Assembly (NCBI GenBank): GCA_030428255.1
Contig: JAUIBT010000028.1
Coordinates: forward strand, 1 to 40,242
DNA: 40,242 bases
Direction of reading: 5' to 3'
Origin: Alphaproteobacteria bacterium
GTDB lineage: Bacteria > Pseudomonadota > Alphaproteobacteria > UBA7985 > JAUIBT01
Each line of letters starts with the position of its first letter. Within the stretch, counting starts at the first letter, position 1. The translations under genes were made by a program, and so were the position numbers. This document shows, one piece after another, positions 7,816 through 17,236 of this stretch. The notes under the pieces are model-generated. The model searched no databases. It was not told the DNA's origin and worked only from the letters and a program-made list of their open reading frames with translations.

Positions 7816-8579
7816 TGGCGGATGACAGCGCTTTTAACGACAGCGCCCCGAACGACAGCGGCTCGAACCACCCCGCTGTGACCGCGCCTTGGCGAGCAAC
7901 CGTTATCACGCTGTTTCCCGAGATGTTCCCAGGGCCACTGGGCCAAGCGCTGGCCGGCAAGGCTCTGGAAGCGAATCGGTGGCAACTCAACACGCTGAAC
8001 CTGCGCGATTTCGCCACCAACAAGCACAATCGGGTCGATGATGTGCCCTATGGTGGGGGCGCTGGCATGGTAATTATGCCCGATGTGGTGCATGGGGCCA
8101 TCGAAAGCCTGGCCGATCAGCCCGGAGAGCTGATTTATCTGTCTCCGCGCGGCAAAGTGCTTGATCAGGCGCTTGTCCGCTCCTATACCTCAGCGCCTGG
8201 CGTGAAACTGCTTTGCGGCCGGTATGAAGGCGTGGACCAAAGGGTGCTTGATCACCACAAGGTCACCGAAGTCTCGGTCGGCGATTATGTCCTGTCTGGC
8301 GGTGAGCTGGCGGCCATGATCCTCTTGGATGCTTGTGTACGTCTCCTGCCTTCGGTCATGGGGAATGTGGACAGCGGCCAAGACGAAAGCTTTGAGAGCG
8401 GTCTACTGGAATATCCGCACTATACCCGGCCCGCTGAGTGGCAGGGCAGGGCGGTGCCTCCTGTGCTGCTGTCAGGACACCACGCGCAGATCGATGCCTG
8501 GCGCACAAACCAGGCCGAAACAATAACACAGGAGCGACGACCCGATCTTTGGGCGCGCTACCAGCGATTTAGGAACTGA
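7815..8579 (+). CDS. trmD: tRNA (guanine37-N1)-methyltransferase TrmD
   Basis: A SPOUT-class methyltransferase that makes m1G37 in tRNAs reading CNN, CGG and related codons, preventing +1 frameshifts. The 254-residue protein shows [19 protein letters not shown], the [18 protein letters not shown] block, [15 protein letters not shown], and the trefoil-knot motif [17 protein letters not shown]. The first about 24 residues are an unconserved Ser/Asn/Asp-rich tail with a repeated N-D-S pattern. The ATG shares one base with the rimM stop, indicating coupled translation, and rplS follows four bases after. Confidence 0.95.
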   Translation: MADDSAFNDSAPNDSGSNHPAVTAPWRATVITLFPEMFPGPLGQALAGKALEANRWQLNTLNLRDFATNKHNRVDDVPYGGGAGMVIMPDVVHGAIESLADQPGELIYLSPRGKVLDQALVRSYTSAPGVKLLCGRYEGVDQRVLDHHKVTEVSVGDYVLSGGELAAMILLDACVRLLPSVMGNVDSGQDESFESGLLEYPHYTRPAEWQGRAVPPVLLSGHHAQIDAWRTNQAETITQERRPDLWARYQRFRN

Positions 8580-8583
8580 AACC

Positions 8584-8997
8584 ATGAACTTGCTGCAACA
8601 GCTTGAGCAAGAAGAAATGAACCGTGTGTCAGCCGGTAAGGAAATTCCGGATTTTGCACCGGGCGACACTGTCAAAATCAACGTGAAGGTTGTCGAGGGC
8701 ACTCGCGAGCGTATCCAGGCCTATGAAGGTGTCTGCATTGCGCGCAAGAACCGCGGCCTGAACTCGTCTTTCACCGTCCGCAAGCTGTCTTACGGCGAAG
8801 GCGTTGAGCGTATCTTCCCACTGTACAGCCCCCGCGTTGACAGCATCGAAGTGATCCGTCGTGGTCGCGTGCGTCGCGCGAAGCTCTACTACCTGCGTGG
8901 TCGCCGTGGTAAGTCTGCTCGTATTAAAGAGAAGACAACCGGCTGGGCGGCAAAGCTGAACGCTGCTGAGCGTCAGGCGCGCGCTGCCAACAAATAA
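8584..8997 (+). CDS. rplS: 50S ribosomal protein L19
   Basis: L19 lies at the 30S/50S interface. The 137-residue product has the standard L19 body: [56 protein letters not shown] and [23 protein letters not shown], with a short C-terminal extension rich in Ala/Lys typical of alphaproteobacteria. It is the last gene of the rimM-trmD-rplS run, and a hairpin follows eight bases after the stop. Confidence 0.97.
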   Translation: MNLLQQLEQEEMNRVSAGKEIPDFAPGDTVKINVKVVEGTRERIQAYEGVCIARKNRGLNSSFTVRKLSYGEGVERIFPLYSPRVDSIEVIRRGRVRRAKLYYLRGRRGKSARIKEKTTGWAAKLNAAERQARAANK

Positions 8998-9005
8998 ACG
9001 GCTCC

Positions 9006-9037
9006 GCGCTTGCTGCCGGTCATCGGCGGGCAAGCGC
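9006..9037 (+). terminator. Stem-loop after rplS
   Basis: GCGCTTGC at 9006-9013 pairs perfectly with GCAAGCGC at 9030-9037, and the interior TGCCG/CGGCG extends the stem. The long GC-rich hairpin lies just after the ribosomal operon and is probably its transcription end or a stability element. No T tract follows, so it is not a textbook intrinsic terminator. Confidence 0.5.
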
Positions 9038-9206
9038 TCCAGCTCGATTATTGCAACCCGACCAGCCCAAGGCGCCCTGCGTCTGGCGGCTTGTCGGGTT
9101 CGTTGCTTTTATCTAGAACTGGGCCCGCAGGCTGCGTGAAAGCGCCCGCCGACCAGTGATCCTTCCTTCGCCGCGCCCCAGCGGCATTGCCTTTTCGAGG
9201 TCTACC

Positions 9207-10250
9207 TTGCCTTTCGGTTTCACCCGCGCTGAGCTTCACCCCGGCCTAGCCCCCCGCCGCGTCGGCCTGATGGGCGGCTCTTTTAATCCACCGCACGCGG
9301 GCCATCTGCACATCTCGCGCGAGGCTATCAAGCGCTTGGGTCTGGATCAGGTCTGGTGGCTGGTTAGTCCTCAAAACCCCATGAAGCCCAGCGATGTCAC
9401 GCGTCCGTTCGGGGAGCGCTTTGAAGAGTGCTTGGCCTTGACGGAACATGACCGTCGCATCGTAGTCAGCGACTTTGAAGAGCTGTTGGATTTGCAAATG
9501 TCAGCCGACACCATGCAGGCCTTGCACGCCTCCTTCCCAGAGACCGATTTCGTGTGGATTATGGGCAGCGACATTCTGGCCGAATTGCACGAATGGGAGA
9601 TGGCCGAAGACTTCGTGGCCCAAGTTCCCATGGCGGTCTTCCCGCGTCCTGGATCGGTCATGGCGGCCTTGAACAGCGTCATGGCGCGCAAGTTAGCGCA
9701 CGTTCGCTATGAGGGGCCTGCCAATGGCTTCATGGAGTTCGACGCGCCGGCTTGGACCCTGGTGCCCGCTTCGATGAAAGACATCTCCTCGACCCGTTTG
9801 CGGGCTGAGCGCTTTGAGGCCGAGCAGCGCGCTCTGGTGGACATGCCGCGCCAACGCGGCGGTGTGGTGGTGGGCGGCCAAGCGCCCAAAGCCGAAGAAC
9901 GCGTTAAAATCAAAACGCCAGAGGACATGCGCGATCTGGTGCTGTCGATTCTTGAAGACAACAAGGCTGAGGATGTCAACGTCGTTGATCTAGCGGGCAA
10001 GTCCGCTCTGGCTGATTATATGATCATCGCCTCAGGCCGTGCGGCACCGCACGTCAAGGCTATGTCTGACAACGTGCAACGCGCGATCAAGAAAGGTGGC
10101 CGCAAGACCCAAAACGTGGCCGGTCAAGGCAACGGCGACTGGGTCTTGTTGGATCTCGGCGACGTGGTGGTCCATTTGTTCCGCCCAGAGGTGCGCGACT
10201 TTTACCAGCTCGACCAGCTTTGGCGCAGCGAGTTGCTCGACCAAGCCTAA
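9207..10250 (+). CDS. nadD: NadD-RsfS fusion: NaMN adenylyltransferase + ribosome silencing factor
   Basis: One uninterrupted frame encodes two proteins that are normally separate. Residues about 16-205 are nicotinate-nucleotide adenylyltransferase: GLMGGSFNPPHAGH (HxGH nucleotidyltransferase motif), WWLVSPQNPMK, WIMGSDILAELHEW and the C-terminal ISSTRLR motif. After a linker of about 40 residues, residues about 235-347 are RsfS (DUF143): LEDNKAEDVNVVDLAGKS, ADYMIIASGRA, GDWVLLDLGDVVVHLFRPEVRDFY. RsfS binds L14 and blocks subunit joining in starvation. The TTG at 9207 was chosen because GAGG sits six bases upstream; a GTG at 9156 is an alternative. An internal ATG at 9843 could allow separate RsfS translation, though no strong ribosome site is obvious. 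Confidence 0.9.
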   Translation: MPFGFTRAELHPGLAPRRVGLMGGSFNPPHAGHLHISREAIKRLGLDQVWWLVSPQNPMKPSDVTRPFGERFEECLALTEHDRRIVVSDFEELLDLQMSADTMQALHASFPETDFVWIMGSDILAELHEWEMAEDFVAQVPMAVFPRPGSVMAALNSVMARKLAHVRYEGPANGFMEFDAPAWTLVPASMKDISSTRLRAERFEAEQRALVDMPRQRGGVVVGGQAPKAEERVKIKTPEDMRDLVLSILEDNKAEDVNVVDLAGKSALADYMIIASGRAAPHVKAMSDNVQRAIKKGGRKTQNVAGQGNGDWVLLDLGDVVVHLFRPEVRDFYQLDQLWRSELLDQA

Positions 10251-10464
10251 GGCCTCAGTCGCCTGCGCCCGCAAACCGATAGTGCCGTCCCCGGCCCGAT
10301 GCAGGACAGCAGCCCTTGATGGCGGACCTTGAGGGCGACACTTGAAGGCGGCAATCGTAACCGCCGCTGCGCTGCATAAGCATGAAGATCGTACCTGCTG
10401 AGCCTGCCCGACATTGCTTTGGCGGGCGATCAGGACTCTGGCAGGCGATCCGGCGCGTTGCGCG
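10251..10464. other. Convergent gap without a gene
   Basis: This 214-base gap lies between the nadD-rsfS stop and the opposite-strand usp stop. It has two small inverted repeats, GGCGG/CCGCC at 10347-10365 and GCCCG/CGGGC near 10408-10429, which may act as weak terminators for the converging genes. No coding signal is seen. Confidence 0.35.
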
Positions 10465-11319
10465 TCAGCGAAGCAGCAAGATCGGCACCTTGCAGGCCCG
10501 TACCATCGCTGTCGTCGTCGAGCCAATAATCAGGCTGCGAATGCGCGAGTGGCCAAAGGCTCCCATCACCACCATGTCAAAGCCCTCGGCTTCAACCAGT
10601 GCGCCAAGTGCCGCTTCGGGCTGGCCGTCAATGCGGCGTGCTTTGGCGGCCAGTCCTGCGTTTTGAAGGCGCGCCAAGGCGTCGTTAAGGCCTCGGTCCG
10701 TTGCGCCCGGTGGATTGCCCACCACGACCAGCTCAACCGCCAGCCCTTGAGCCAGCGGACTGGTCGCCAGATAGTCCACCGCAGCTTGCGCGGAAGCACC
10801 GCCGTCAAAGGCCAGCAACAGCGAGGAGATGGGGCGGAACTGGCGCGAGGCGACAAACACCGGTTTGTGGCTGGCGCGCACGATGCGCTCAAGGTTGGAG
10901 CCTAAGTGGCCCTTGGCAAAGTCGGCGGCCTCACCGCGTTTGCCGATCAGGATGAGGGCGGCTTCCGTCTCGACCTGGCCGACGGCCTCAACCAAATCGC
11001 CGTGGCGCAGGCGCTCTGTGATGTCGGTAATGCCACCTTCGCGCAAAATGGCCTCGGCGTCTTCCAGAATGGCGCGGCCTTGTTGACCGACCAGCTTGGC
11101 GCGCTGTTCGTCCAGGGTCGAGAGCTGCTCCAGCAAAGCGCTACGTGCCCCCAGACGGATCGCGCCGGATAGATCGCCGGTTTGGGTGGCCTCTCGGCGG
11201 CCCAACACGTGCATCAGCTCCACCGGGGCCTTGAGGCGCTGGGCCAGCCAAACGGCGTGATCGCAAACGCTCTGGGCGTAGATTGATCCGTCGATCAGGG
11301 CGATGATTTTATCAGACAT
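10465..11319 (-). CDS. Tandem universal stress protein (two UspA domains)
   Basis: A 284-residue cytoplasmic protein made of two UspA domains, about 1-158 and 163-284. Each ends in the ATP-binding pattern G-x2-G-x9-G-S/T: GKRGEAADFAKGHLGSN in the first domain and GAFGHSRIRSLIIGSTTT in the second, so both halves may bind ATP. Usp proteins modulate stress responses; partners are unknown. The start is 12 bases after the SulP transporter stop on the same strand, so the two genes are almost certainly co-transcribed. The Usp may regulate or respond to the transporter. Confidence 0.9.
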   Translation of the reverse strand: MSDKIIALIDGSIYAQSVCDHAVWLAQRLKAPVELMHVLGRREATQTGDLSGAIRLGARSALLEQLSTLDEQRAKLVGQQGRAILEDAEAILREGGITDITERLRHGDLVEAVGQVETEAALILIGKRGEAADFAKGHLGSNLERIVRASHKPVFVASRQFRPISSLLLAFDGGASAQAAVDYLATSPLAQGLAVELVVVGNPPGATDRGLNDALARLQNAGLAAKARRIDGQPEAALGALVEAEGFDMVVMGAFGHSRIRSLIIGSTTTAMVRACKVPILLLR

Positions 11320-11331
11320 GGGCCTGTCTCC

Positions 11332-12822
11332 TTAGTGCGCTGTCAACTGATCAAGAGCGCCGGGTTTATCGTGGATCGCCAGGCGGTCTACGATGGTCTC
11401 CGACGCGCGGTTCATGCCAACGATCTTGACCTCAGCACCATCACGGCGGAACTTCAAGACCGCCATGTCCAACGCCGCCACCGAAGAGATATCCCAGATA
11501 TGAGCCTGACTGACGTCGATGGTCACTTGCTCAAGGGCTTCCTTGAAGTCAAAGGCGGCCATGAAGCGCTCGACGCTGGCAAAGAACAACTGGCCCTCAA
11601 CCCGGTAGGTGCGCGCGCGCCCGTCCGCCGAAATGCTGGAGGTGACGCGGAAGAGCTGGGCAATCTTTGCGGCAAAGAAGATGCCGGACAACAGCACGCC
11701 GACGCCCACGCCAATCGCCAAGTTGTGGGTGAAGATTACAAAGGCCACGGTCGCAAGCATGACCACCGACGAGGACTTGGGGTGTGAGCGCAACGCCTTA
11801 AGCGAGGACCAAGAAAAGGTGCCGATGCTGACCATGATCATAATGGCCACCAAAGCCGGCATAGGGATGCGTCCAACCCAGTCGCCCAAGCCCACGCAGA
11901 ACACCAACAGCATCGCGCCTGCAAAGAAGGTGGATAGGCGCCCGCGGCCACCAGACTTCACGTTGATCATGCTTTGGCCGATCATTGCGCAACCTGCCAT
12001 GCCGCCGATAAAACCGGTCGCGGTGTTGGCCAAGCCCTGTCCTATGCACTCTTGGTTGCGATCTGATGTCGTGTCGGTCAGATCATCAACGATGTTTTGC
12101 GTCATGAGGCTTTCGAGCAAGCCCACCGCTGCGACCGCCAGCGAGTAGGGGGCAATGATTTGCAGCGTTTCAAACGTCAAGGGAATTTGCGGGATCAAGA
12201 AGACCGGCAGCGTATCGGGCAACTGGCCCATGTCGGCCACGGTGCGCACGTCCCAGCCAAACGCTAATGTCAGAGCGGTCAGCACGACAATGGTCACCAG
12301 CGGTGAGGGCACCGCCTTGGTGAGCAGGGGGAACAGGTAGATGATGGCCAAACCCGCCGCCACCAGCACATAGGTCAGCCAGGTGACGTGGCGCGGGTCT
12401 AGCTCTGGCAGCTGTGCCAAGAAGATCAAGATTGCCAGCGCATTGACAAAACCCGTCATGACTGACTTGGAGACGAACCGCATGATGCTGCCGAGTTTCA
12501 AGAAGCCCGCAGCAATCTGAAACAGGCCCGCCAAGACCGTTGCGGCCAGCAGGTATTGCAAGCCGTGATCGCGAACCAATGTGACCATCAGCACCGCGGT
12601 AGCGGCCGTGGCGGCTGAGATCATGGCGGGGCGGCCACCGGTAATCGCGCAGATGACCGCGATGGAAAAGCTGGCATAGAGGCCGACCTTGGGGTCAACG
12701 CCTGCGATGATCGAAAAGGCGATGGCTTCAGGGATCAGGGCCAGGGCTACGACCAGACCGGACAGCAGGTCGCCGCGCACGTTGCCGAACCATTGCCGGC
12801 GGTAGGTTTCAAGAGAAATCAT
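11332..12822 (-). CDS. SulP-family inorganic anion transporter with STAS domain
   Basis: A 496-residue SLC26/SulP transporter. About 10-12 hydrophobic segments run from residue 15 to 385, with the family signature region [27 protein letters not shown] near 28-54, and [25 protein letters not shown] in the middle of the transport domain. A C-terminal STAS domain follows (about 405-496; [18 protein letters not shown]). Substrates in the family include sulfate, bicarbonate (BicA type), chloride and dicarboxylates; the sequence alone does not decide. Its sulfate-family kinship is suggestive given the sox cluster, but that lies 13 kb away. The frame is open 61 codons upstream; the ATG at 12822 gives the normal N-terminus. 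Confidence 0.9.
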   Translation of the reverse strand: MISLETYRRQWFGNVRGDLLSGLVVALALIPEAIAFSIIAGVDPKVGLYASFSIAVICAITGGRPAMISAATAATAVLMVTLVRDHGLQYLLAATVLAGLFQIAAGFLKLGSIMRFVSKSVMTGFVNALAILIFLAQLPELDPRHVTWLTYVLVAAGLAIIYLFPLLTKAVPSPLVTIVVLTALTLAFGWDVRTVADMGQLPDTLPVFLIPQIPLTFETLQIIAPYSLAVAAVGLLESLMTQNIVDDLTDTTSDRNQECIGQGLANTATGFIGGMAGCAMIGQSMINVKSGGRGRLSTFFAGAMLLVFCVGLGDWVGRIPMPALVAIMIMVSIGTFSWSSLKALRSHPKSSSVVMLATVAFVIFTHNLAIGVGVGVLLSGIFFAAKIAQLFRVTSSISADGRARTYRVEGQLFFASVERFMAAFDFKEALEQVTIDVSQAHIWDISSVAALDMAVLKFRRDGAEVKIVGMNRASETIVDRLAIHDKPGALDQLTAH

Positions 12823-13229
12823 GGGTGTCCATCGTTTGCGCCTCGCTGAGCTTGGCTTGGGTGTGCAGCCAGCCGGGCGCTTGGTCGAAGCCGCGCGTTC
12901 GGGCTTGCGATCCAGACCCTTAGCTGGCGGCCACGCTTGGTGACCTATTGCTGGCCAGGTGTGGCTCGTGAGGCGATTATTTTTGGGTTTACGGTTGCCA
13001 TGCAAACCCGCAGGGCCAAAGCAGAGGGCGCTAGGTCAGCGCGGCTTGGCGTCTGCAAGGTGCTAGCAAAACAGGGAAGAAGGGACTGGCTTCTTAGCCG
13101 CTCGTCTGGGGTGAGGTCAAGCCGTGCATGCCGATTGACTTTGATGTCCATATCGGTTGCAGTGTGGCCGGGGTGGGCTGGCACTGCTTGGCGGTGCGAG
13201 GATCCAACGATTTGCAACAGGAGCGCGGT
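12823..13229. other. Divergent intergenic region sulP / kynA
   Basis: About 400 bases separate the SulP start from the kynA start. It should hold the promoters of both transcripts. A possible kynA promoter is TTGACT at about 13135 with a 17-base spacer to TGCAGT, but the match is weak. No RNA gene, repeat or additional coding sequence could be supported. Open frames here are extensions or shadows of the flanking genes. Confidence 0.35.
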
Positions 13230-14081
13230 GTGAGCGATCAGACAAACAAGCAGGCCTATAACCCCGAAACCGACGGCGCCAAGATGGGCTTTGCCGACGC
13301 CATGTCCTATGGCGATTATCTGCACCTCCAGACAGTCCTTGACCAACAGCACCCGCTCAGCAAGGCCCACGATGAACTGCTGTTCATCATCCAGCATCAA
13401 ACCTCTGAGCTGTGGATGAAGCTTGTGCTGCATGAGATGTCGGCGGCCCGCCAGGCGCTGAAGGCTGGGCAGGTGACGCCCATGTTCAAGATGCTGGCGC
13501 GTGTCAGTCGCATCTTTGAGCAGCTCAATGGTCAGTGGGAGGTGCTGCGCACCATGACGCCCGCCGACTACAGCCATTTTCGCGAGTCTCTGGGGCCATC
13601 GTCGGGCTTTCAGTCCTGGCAATACCGCATGATCGAATACGTGCTGGGCAACCGCAACCCCAACATGCTGCGCCCGCACGAGCACATGCCAGCGATCCGC
13701 GATCAGCTCGCCCACGAGCTAACACAGCCGAGCTTTTATGACGAGGTGGTGGTCTATTTGTTCCAAACGCTCGACGGAAATTTGGACCGCATGCCAGCCC
13801 CGCAGTTGGACAAGCCGCACGAAGCGCAACCCGAAATTCAGGCTCGTTGGAAGCAGGTCTATCAAGATGTTGAGACCCACTGGACGCTCTATGAACTGGG
13901 CGAAAAGCTGGTGGACCTGGAGGACTATTTCCGTCGCTGGCGCTTTAACCACGCAACCACGGTTGAACGCGTCATCGGCTTTAAGTGCGGTACGGGGGGC
14001 ACCTCGGGCGTGCAATACCTGCGCCGTATGCTCGGTGTCGAGCTATTCCCAGAACTTTGGCACGTCAGAGGTGAACTGTGA
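13230..14081 (+). CDS. kynA: Tryptophan 2,3-dioxygenase
   Basis: A heme enzyme opening the indole ring of L-tryptophan to N-formylkynurenine, the first step of the kynurenine pathway. The 283-residue protein has the family blocks YGDYLHLQTVL, HDELLFIIQHQTSELWMKL (with the heme-site region), FRESLGPSSGFQSWQYRMIE, and the C-terminal FKCGTGGTSGVQYLRR that binds substrate. The GTG at 13230 has AGGAG six bases upstream; the frame upstream (to 13128) is unlike the family. The stop overlaps the kynU GTG start by four bases. Confidence 0.95.
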   Translation: MSDQTNKQAYNPETDGAKMGFADAMSYGDYLHLQTVLDQQHPLSKAHDELLFIIQHQTSELWMKLVLHEMSAARQALKAGQVTPMFKMLARVSRIFEQLNGQWEVLRTMTPADYSHFRESLGPSSGFQSWQYRMIEYVLGNRNPNMLRPHEHMPAIRDQLAHELTQPSFYDEVVVYLFQTLDGNLDRMPAPQLDKPHEAQPEIQARWKQVYQDVETHWTLYELGEKLVDLEDYFRRWRFNHATTVERVIGFKCGTGGTSGVQYLRRMLGVELFPELWHVRGEL

Positions 14082-15265
14082 GCCTACCCCGCAAAGACTT
14101 ATTTGAACTGCCTGAAGGGCTGATCTATTTGGATGGCAACTCCCTGGGGCCGCTCCCCAAGGGCGCGGCTGCGCGCGCCATGCGCACCATCGAACAGGAG
14201 TGGGGCGGCGAGCTGATCCGCGCCTGGAACACCGCAGGCTGGATGGACATGCCCAAGCGCATCGGCGATCGCATCGCGGGGCTGATCGGTGCGCCTCACG
14301 GCTCGGTGGCGACCGGGGACACGCTGTCGATCAAGGTCTATCAAGCGCTGGCGGCGGCTCTGAAAATGCGCCCAGAGCGCCGCGTGATCTTGTCGGACAA
14401 AGGCAACTTCCCCAGCGATCTGTATATGGCGCAAGGCCTGATCGACACCATCGACAAGGGCTATGAGCTGCGAACGCCTGAGCCCGAGGCGGTGGCCGAT
14501 GCTATCACTGAGGAGGTGGCGGTGGTCATGCTGACCCAGGTCGATTACCGCAGCGGGCGCATGCACGACATGCAGGCCATAACCCAAAAGGCTCATGCGG
14601 TAGGGGCGGTGATGATCTGGGACTTAGCCCACTCTGCGGGGGCCGTGCCGGTCGATATCGCTGGCTGCGAAGCCGAGTTTGCGGTCGGTTGCAGCTACAA
14701 GTACTTGAATGGCGGGCCCGGTGCACCAGCCTTTATCTATGCCCGGCCCGACTTGGTTGAAAGTATTCAGCCCGCCTTGGCTGGCTGGTTGGGACATGCC
14801 AGCCCCTTTGCCATGGAACTGGGGTATCGCCCGGCCATGTCCACCGAGCGCCTGCGGGTGGGCACACCACCCATTGTTCAGCTCGCTTTGCTGGATGCGG
14901 CTATGGACGCTTGGGAGGGGGTGGACATGCAGGCTCTGCGCGCAGCCTCGCTGGCCCTGTCGGAGCGCTTCATCGCCGAAGTCGAGGCCCGCTGTCCGAG
15001 TTTGACGCTGGCCTCGCCGCGCGATCCGGGGCAGCGTGGCAGCCAGGTTTCCTTTGCCTTTGAGCAGGGCTATGCGGCCATGCAAGCGCTGATCGACCGC
15101 GGCGTCATCGGTGATTTCCGCGCGCCCGACATCATGCGTTTTGGCTTTACGCCGCTCTATTTGGATGAGGGCGACGTGGTGGCGGCCGCCGAGATTATCG
15201 AGCAGGTCATCAATCAGGGCCTGTGGCAAGATCCCAAATACCAAGTCAAGTCACGGGTGACTTGA
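14078..15265 (+). CDS. kynU: Kynureninase
   Basis: A PLP enzyme of fold type I that cleaves kynurenine to anthranilate and alanine. The 395-residue protein has IYLDGNSLGPLPK near 16-28, D182 and H185 in WDLAHSAGAV, and the PLP-lysine K208 in the GCSYKYLNGGPG motif. Length fits bacterial KynU. The GTG start overlaps the kynA stop (GTGA), so the two are coupled. A kynurenine formamidase (kynB), which would link KynA to KynU, is not in the window. Confidence 0.95.
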   Translation: MSLPRKDLFELPEGLIYLDGNSLGPLPKGAAARAMRTIEQEWGGELIRAWNTAGWMDMPKRIGDRIAGLIGAPHGSVATGDTLSIKVYQALAAALKMRPERRVILSDKGNFPSDLYMAQGLIDTIDKGYELRTPEPEAVADAITEEVAVVMLTQVDYRSGRMHDMQAITQKAHAVGAVMIWDLAHSAGAVPVDIAGCEAEFAVGCSYKYLNGGPGAPAFIYARPDLVESIQPALAGWLGHASPFAMELGYRPAMSTERLRVGTPPIVQLALLDAAMDAWEGVDMQALRAASLALSERFIAEVEARCPSLTLASPRDPGQRGSQVSFAFEQGYAAMQALIDRGVIGDFRAPDIMRFGFTPLYLDEGDVVAAAEIIEQVINQGLWQDPKYQVKSRVT

Positions 15266-15292
15266 GCGGTCATGCCCACAAAGGAAGCGGCC

Positions 15293-16267
15293 ATGAAGGT
15301 TCACATCTTAGACGATTGGTTTGATACCTTGCGCAATCTGCCCTGCTTTGAACGCCTGGCAGGCCATGAAGTCAAGGTCTGGACCGATCATGTCGCCGAC
15401 GAAGCGGCCTTAGCGGACCGGATTCAGGACGCCGAGGCGCTGGTGCTGTTCCGCGAGCGCAGCCCGGTGACACGCAGTTTGTTGCAGCGCTTGCGCAATC
15501 TAAAGCTCATCTCCCAACGCGGCGTCTATCCGCACGTGGGCGTGGCAGCCTGTAGCGATCAGGGCGTGTTGTTCTGCTCAAACACCCAGGTGGGGCTGCC
15601 CTCCTATGCCGCTGCTGAGCTGACCTTTGCGTTGATCTTGGCCGGGATGCGCCAGTTGCCCCAGCAAATGGCGTCGGCCAAAGCGGGGCAGTGGCAAATG
15701 GGCGTCGGTAAGACCCTCCGTGGTCGCCAGTTGGGGCTCTACGGCTATGGTCGCATTGGCAAAGTGGTAGCGGACTATGCACGCGCTTTCGGTATGCGCG
15801 TGGTCTGGTGGGGTTCAGATGAAGGGCGGGCGCGGGCCACAGCGGCGGGCGAAACAGTTGCTGCCAGCCGCGACGACTTCTTTGCCGCCAGCGATGTGGT
15901 CAGCCTGCACCTGCGCTTGACGCCAGCTAGTAAGGGTTTGATCACCGCACAAGACTTGGCCGCCATGCAGCCGGGCGCTCTGCTGGTCAATACCTCGCGC
16001 GCGGGCTTGATCGAAGCGGGGGCCTTGTTGGCTGCGCTTGATGCCGGGCGGCCCGGAACGGCTGCGACCGACGTGTTCGACAGCGAGCCGTTAACCGATC
16101 CAAACGACCCTTTGCTGGCGCATCCGCGCTTGATCGCGACGCCGCATATTGGTTTTGTGACCGAAGATGAATTCGACTTCCAGTTCAACGACATTTTCGA
16201 GCAAATCCAAGCCTATGCGGCGGGCGCACCCATCAACATGATCAACCCCGAAGTCTGGACCGGCTGA
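15293..16267 (+). CDS. D-isomer-specific 2-hydroxyacid dehydrogenase
   Basis: A 324-residue NAD(P)-dependent dehydrogenase of the PGDH/hydroxypyruvate reductase superfamily. The Rossmann motif is GLYGYGRIG at 148-156, and the catalytic residues are R236 (TSRAGLI), E265 (DSEPL) and H285 (PHIG). The ATG at 15293 has AAGGAAG six bases upstream; an ATG at 15272 is in frame but has no such site. It lies 27 bases after kynU and is probably in the same operon. The substrate is unknown. A role with the 2-oxo acids of amino-acid breakdown is possible, but it is not a known kynurenine-pathway step. Confidence 0.88.
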   Translation: MKVHILDDWFDTLRNLPCFERLAGHEVKVWTDHVADEAALADRIQDAEALVLFRERSPVTRSLLQRLRNLKLISQRGVYPHVGVAACSDQGVLFCSNTQVGLPSYAAAELTFALILAGMRQLPQQMASAKAGQWQMGVGKTLRGRQLGLYGYGRIGKVVADYARAFGMRVVWWGSDEGRARATAAGETVAASRDDFFAASDVVSLHLRLTPASKGLITAQDLAAMQPGALLVNTSRAGLIEAGALLAALDAGRPGTAATDVFDSEPLTDPNDPLLAHPRLIATPHIGFVTEDEFDFQFNDIFEQIQAYAAGAPINMINPEVWTG

Positions 16268-16273
16268 AGGGCT

Positions 16274-16290
16274 GGCGCGGCCAAAGCGCC
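16274..16290. terminator. Small hairpin between convergent genes
   Basis: GGCGC at 16274-16278 pairs with GCGCC at 16286-16290 around a seven-base loop, in the 31-base gap between the dehydrogenase stop and the mazG stop. Position suggests a bidirectional terminator; the stem is short and no T tract follows. Confidence 0.3.
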
Positions 16291-16298
16291 TGCGCGCG

Positions 16299-17186
16299 TC
16301 AGTCAGGCGAGCCTGCGGCCAGCTTGGCTTTGGCGCGTTGCCAGGCGGCTTCCAGTTCGCGCAAATCTTTGTCAGCCAGATCGCCCGGCTCTTGTTCCAT
16401 CAAGCGAAAACGGCGCTCAAACTTGGCGTTGGCGCGGCGTAAAGCTTCCTCGCTGGATACGCCCATGCGGCGCGCCCAATTGACCAGGGTAAACAGCAGG
16501 TCACCGAATTCGTCTTCTATGGCGTCGCTGTTCCCTGTCTGGCGGGCTTCGCGCAGCTCCAACAGCTCTTCTTGCACCTTGGCCTCGATGCCTTCCATTT
16601 CCGGCCAGTCGAACCCCACGCGCACAACCCGCTTTTGGATCTTCTCGGCGCGCAGCAGAGCGGGCAGGGCGCGGCCCACATCGGCTAAGATCGAAGCGTC
16701 TTGGCGTTGGCTGTTCTTGTGCTCAGCGGCCTTGATCGCTTCCCAGTTGGCTTTGATCTCGCCGGTTTCCTGAGCGTTGCCATCGCTGCCGCGCCGGCTT
16801 AAGGCCTGGCTTTGGCTGATATCTTGGGGATTGGGGCCAAAGACATGCGGGTGGCGGCGGATCATCTTTTCGCTGATGGACTGGGTGACAGCGGCCAGGT
16901 CGAATGCGCCCGCCTCGTCGGCCATTTGTGCGTGGTAGACCACCTGCAGCAACAAGTCACCCAGCTCGCCCTTCAGGTCTGCAAGGTCGTTGCGCTCAAT
17001 GGCATCGGCAACTTCATAGGCCTCTTCGATGGTATAGGGTGCGATGCTGGCAAAGTCTTGCTCCAGATCCCAAGGACAGCCCCCGTTCGGGTCGCGCAAG
17101 CAGGCCATGACCTCACGCAAGAGCGCCAGGCCGTCAAGACCGTCGAGCCGGGCGCGCATGGCGTGGTGATATTGGTTGCTGGACAT
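16299..17186 (-). CDS. mazG: Nucleoside triphosphate pyrophosphohydrolase MazG
   Basis: An all-alpha NTP pyrophosphatase that hydrolyses (d)NTPs to NMP and PPi. The 295-residue protein has two MazG domains. The first has the family start CLRDPNGGCPWDLEQDFASIAPYTIEEAYEV and the metal-binding E-x2-E...E-x2-D pattern (EEAYEVADAI and KGELGDLLLQV). The second has VQEELLELREA and EDEFGDLLFTLVNWARR. It lies downstream of rne on the same strand, but an intrinsic terminator separates them, so it probably has its own promoter or read-through expression. Confidence 0.94.
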   Translation of the reverse strand: MSSNQYHHAMRARLDGLDGLALLREVMACLRDPNGGCPWDLEQDFASIAPYTIEEAYEVADAIERNDLADLKGELGDLLLQVVYHAQMADEAGAFDLAAVTQSISEKMIRRHPHVFGPNPQDISQSQALSRRGSDGNAQETGEIKANWEAIKAAEHKNSQRQDASILADVGRALPALLRAEKIQKRVVRVGFDWPEMEGIEAKVQEELLELREARQTGNSDAIEDEFGDLLFTLVNWARRMGVSSEEALRRANAKFERRFRLMEQEPGDLADKDLRELEAAWQRAKAKLAAGSPD

Positions 17187-17236
17187 GGGTACCTCGTCAA
17201 TCTGGACAGGGGCCGCGATGGCCTATGGGGGACAAA

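Noticed and set aside
13128-13229. Upstream extension of tryptophan dioxygenase
   Set aside because: The GTG at 13230 has a good ribosome site and the family does not have the extra 34 residues.
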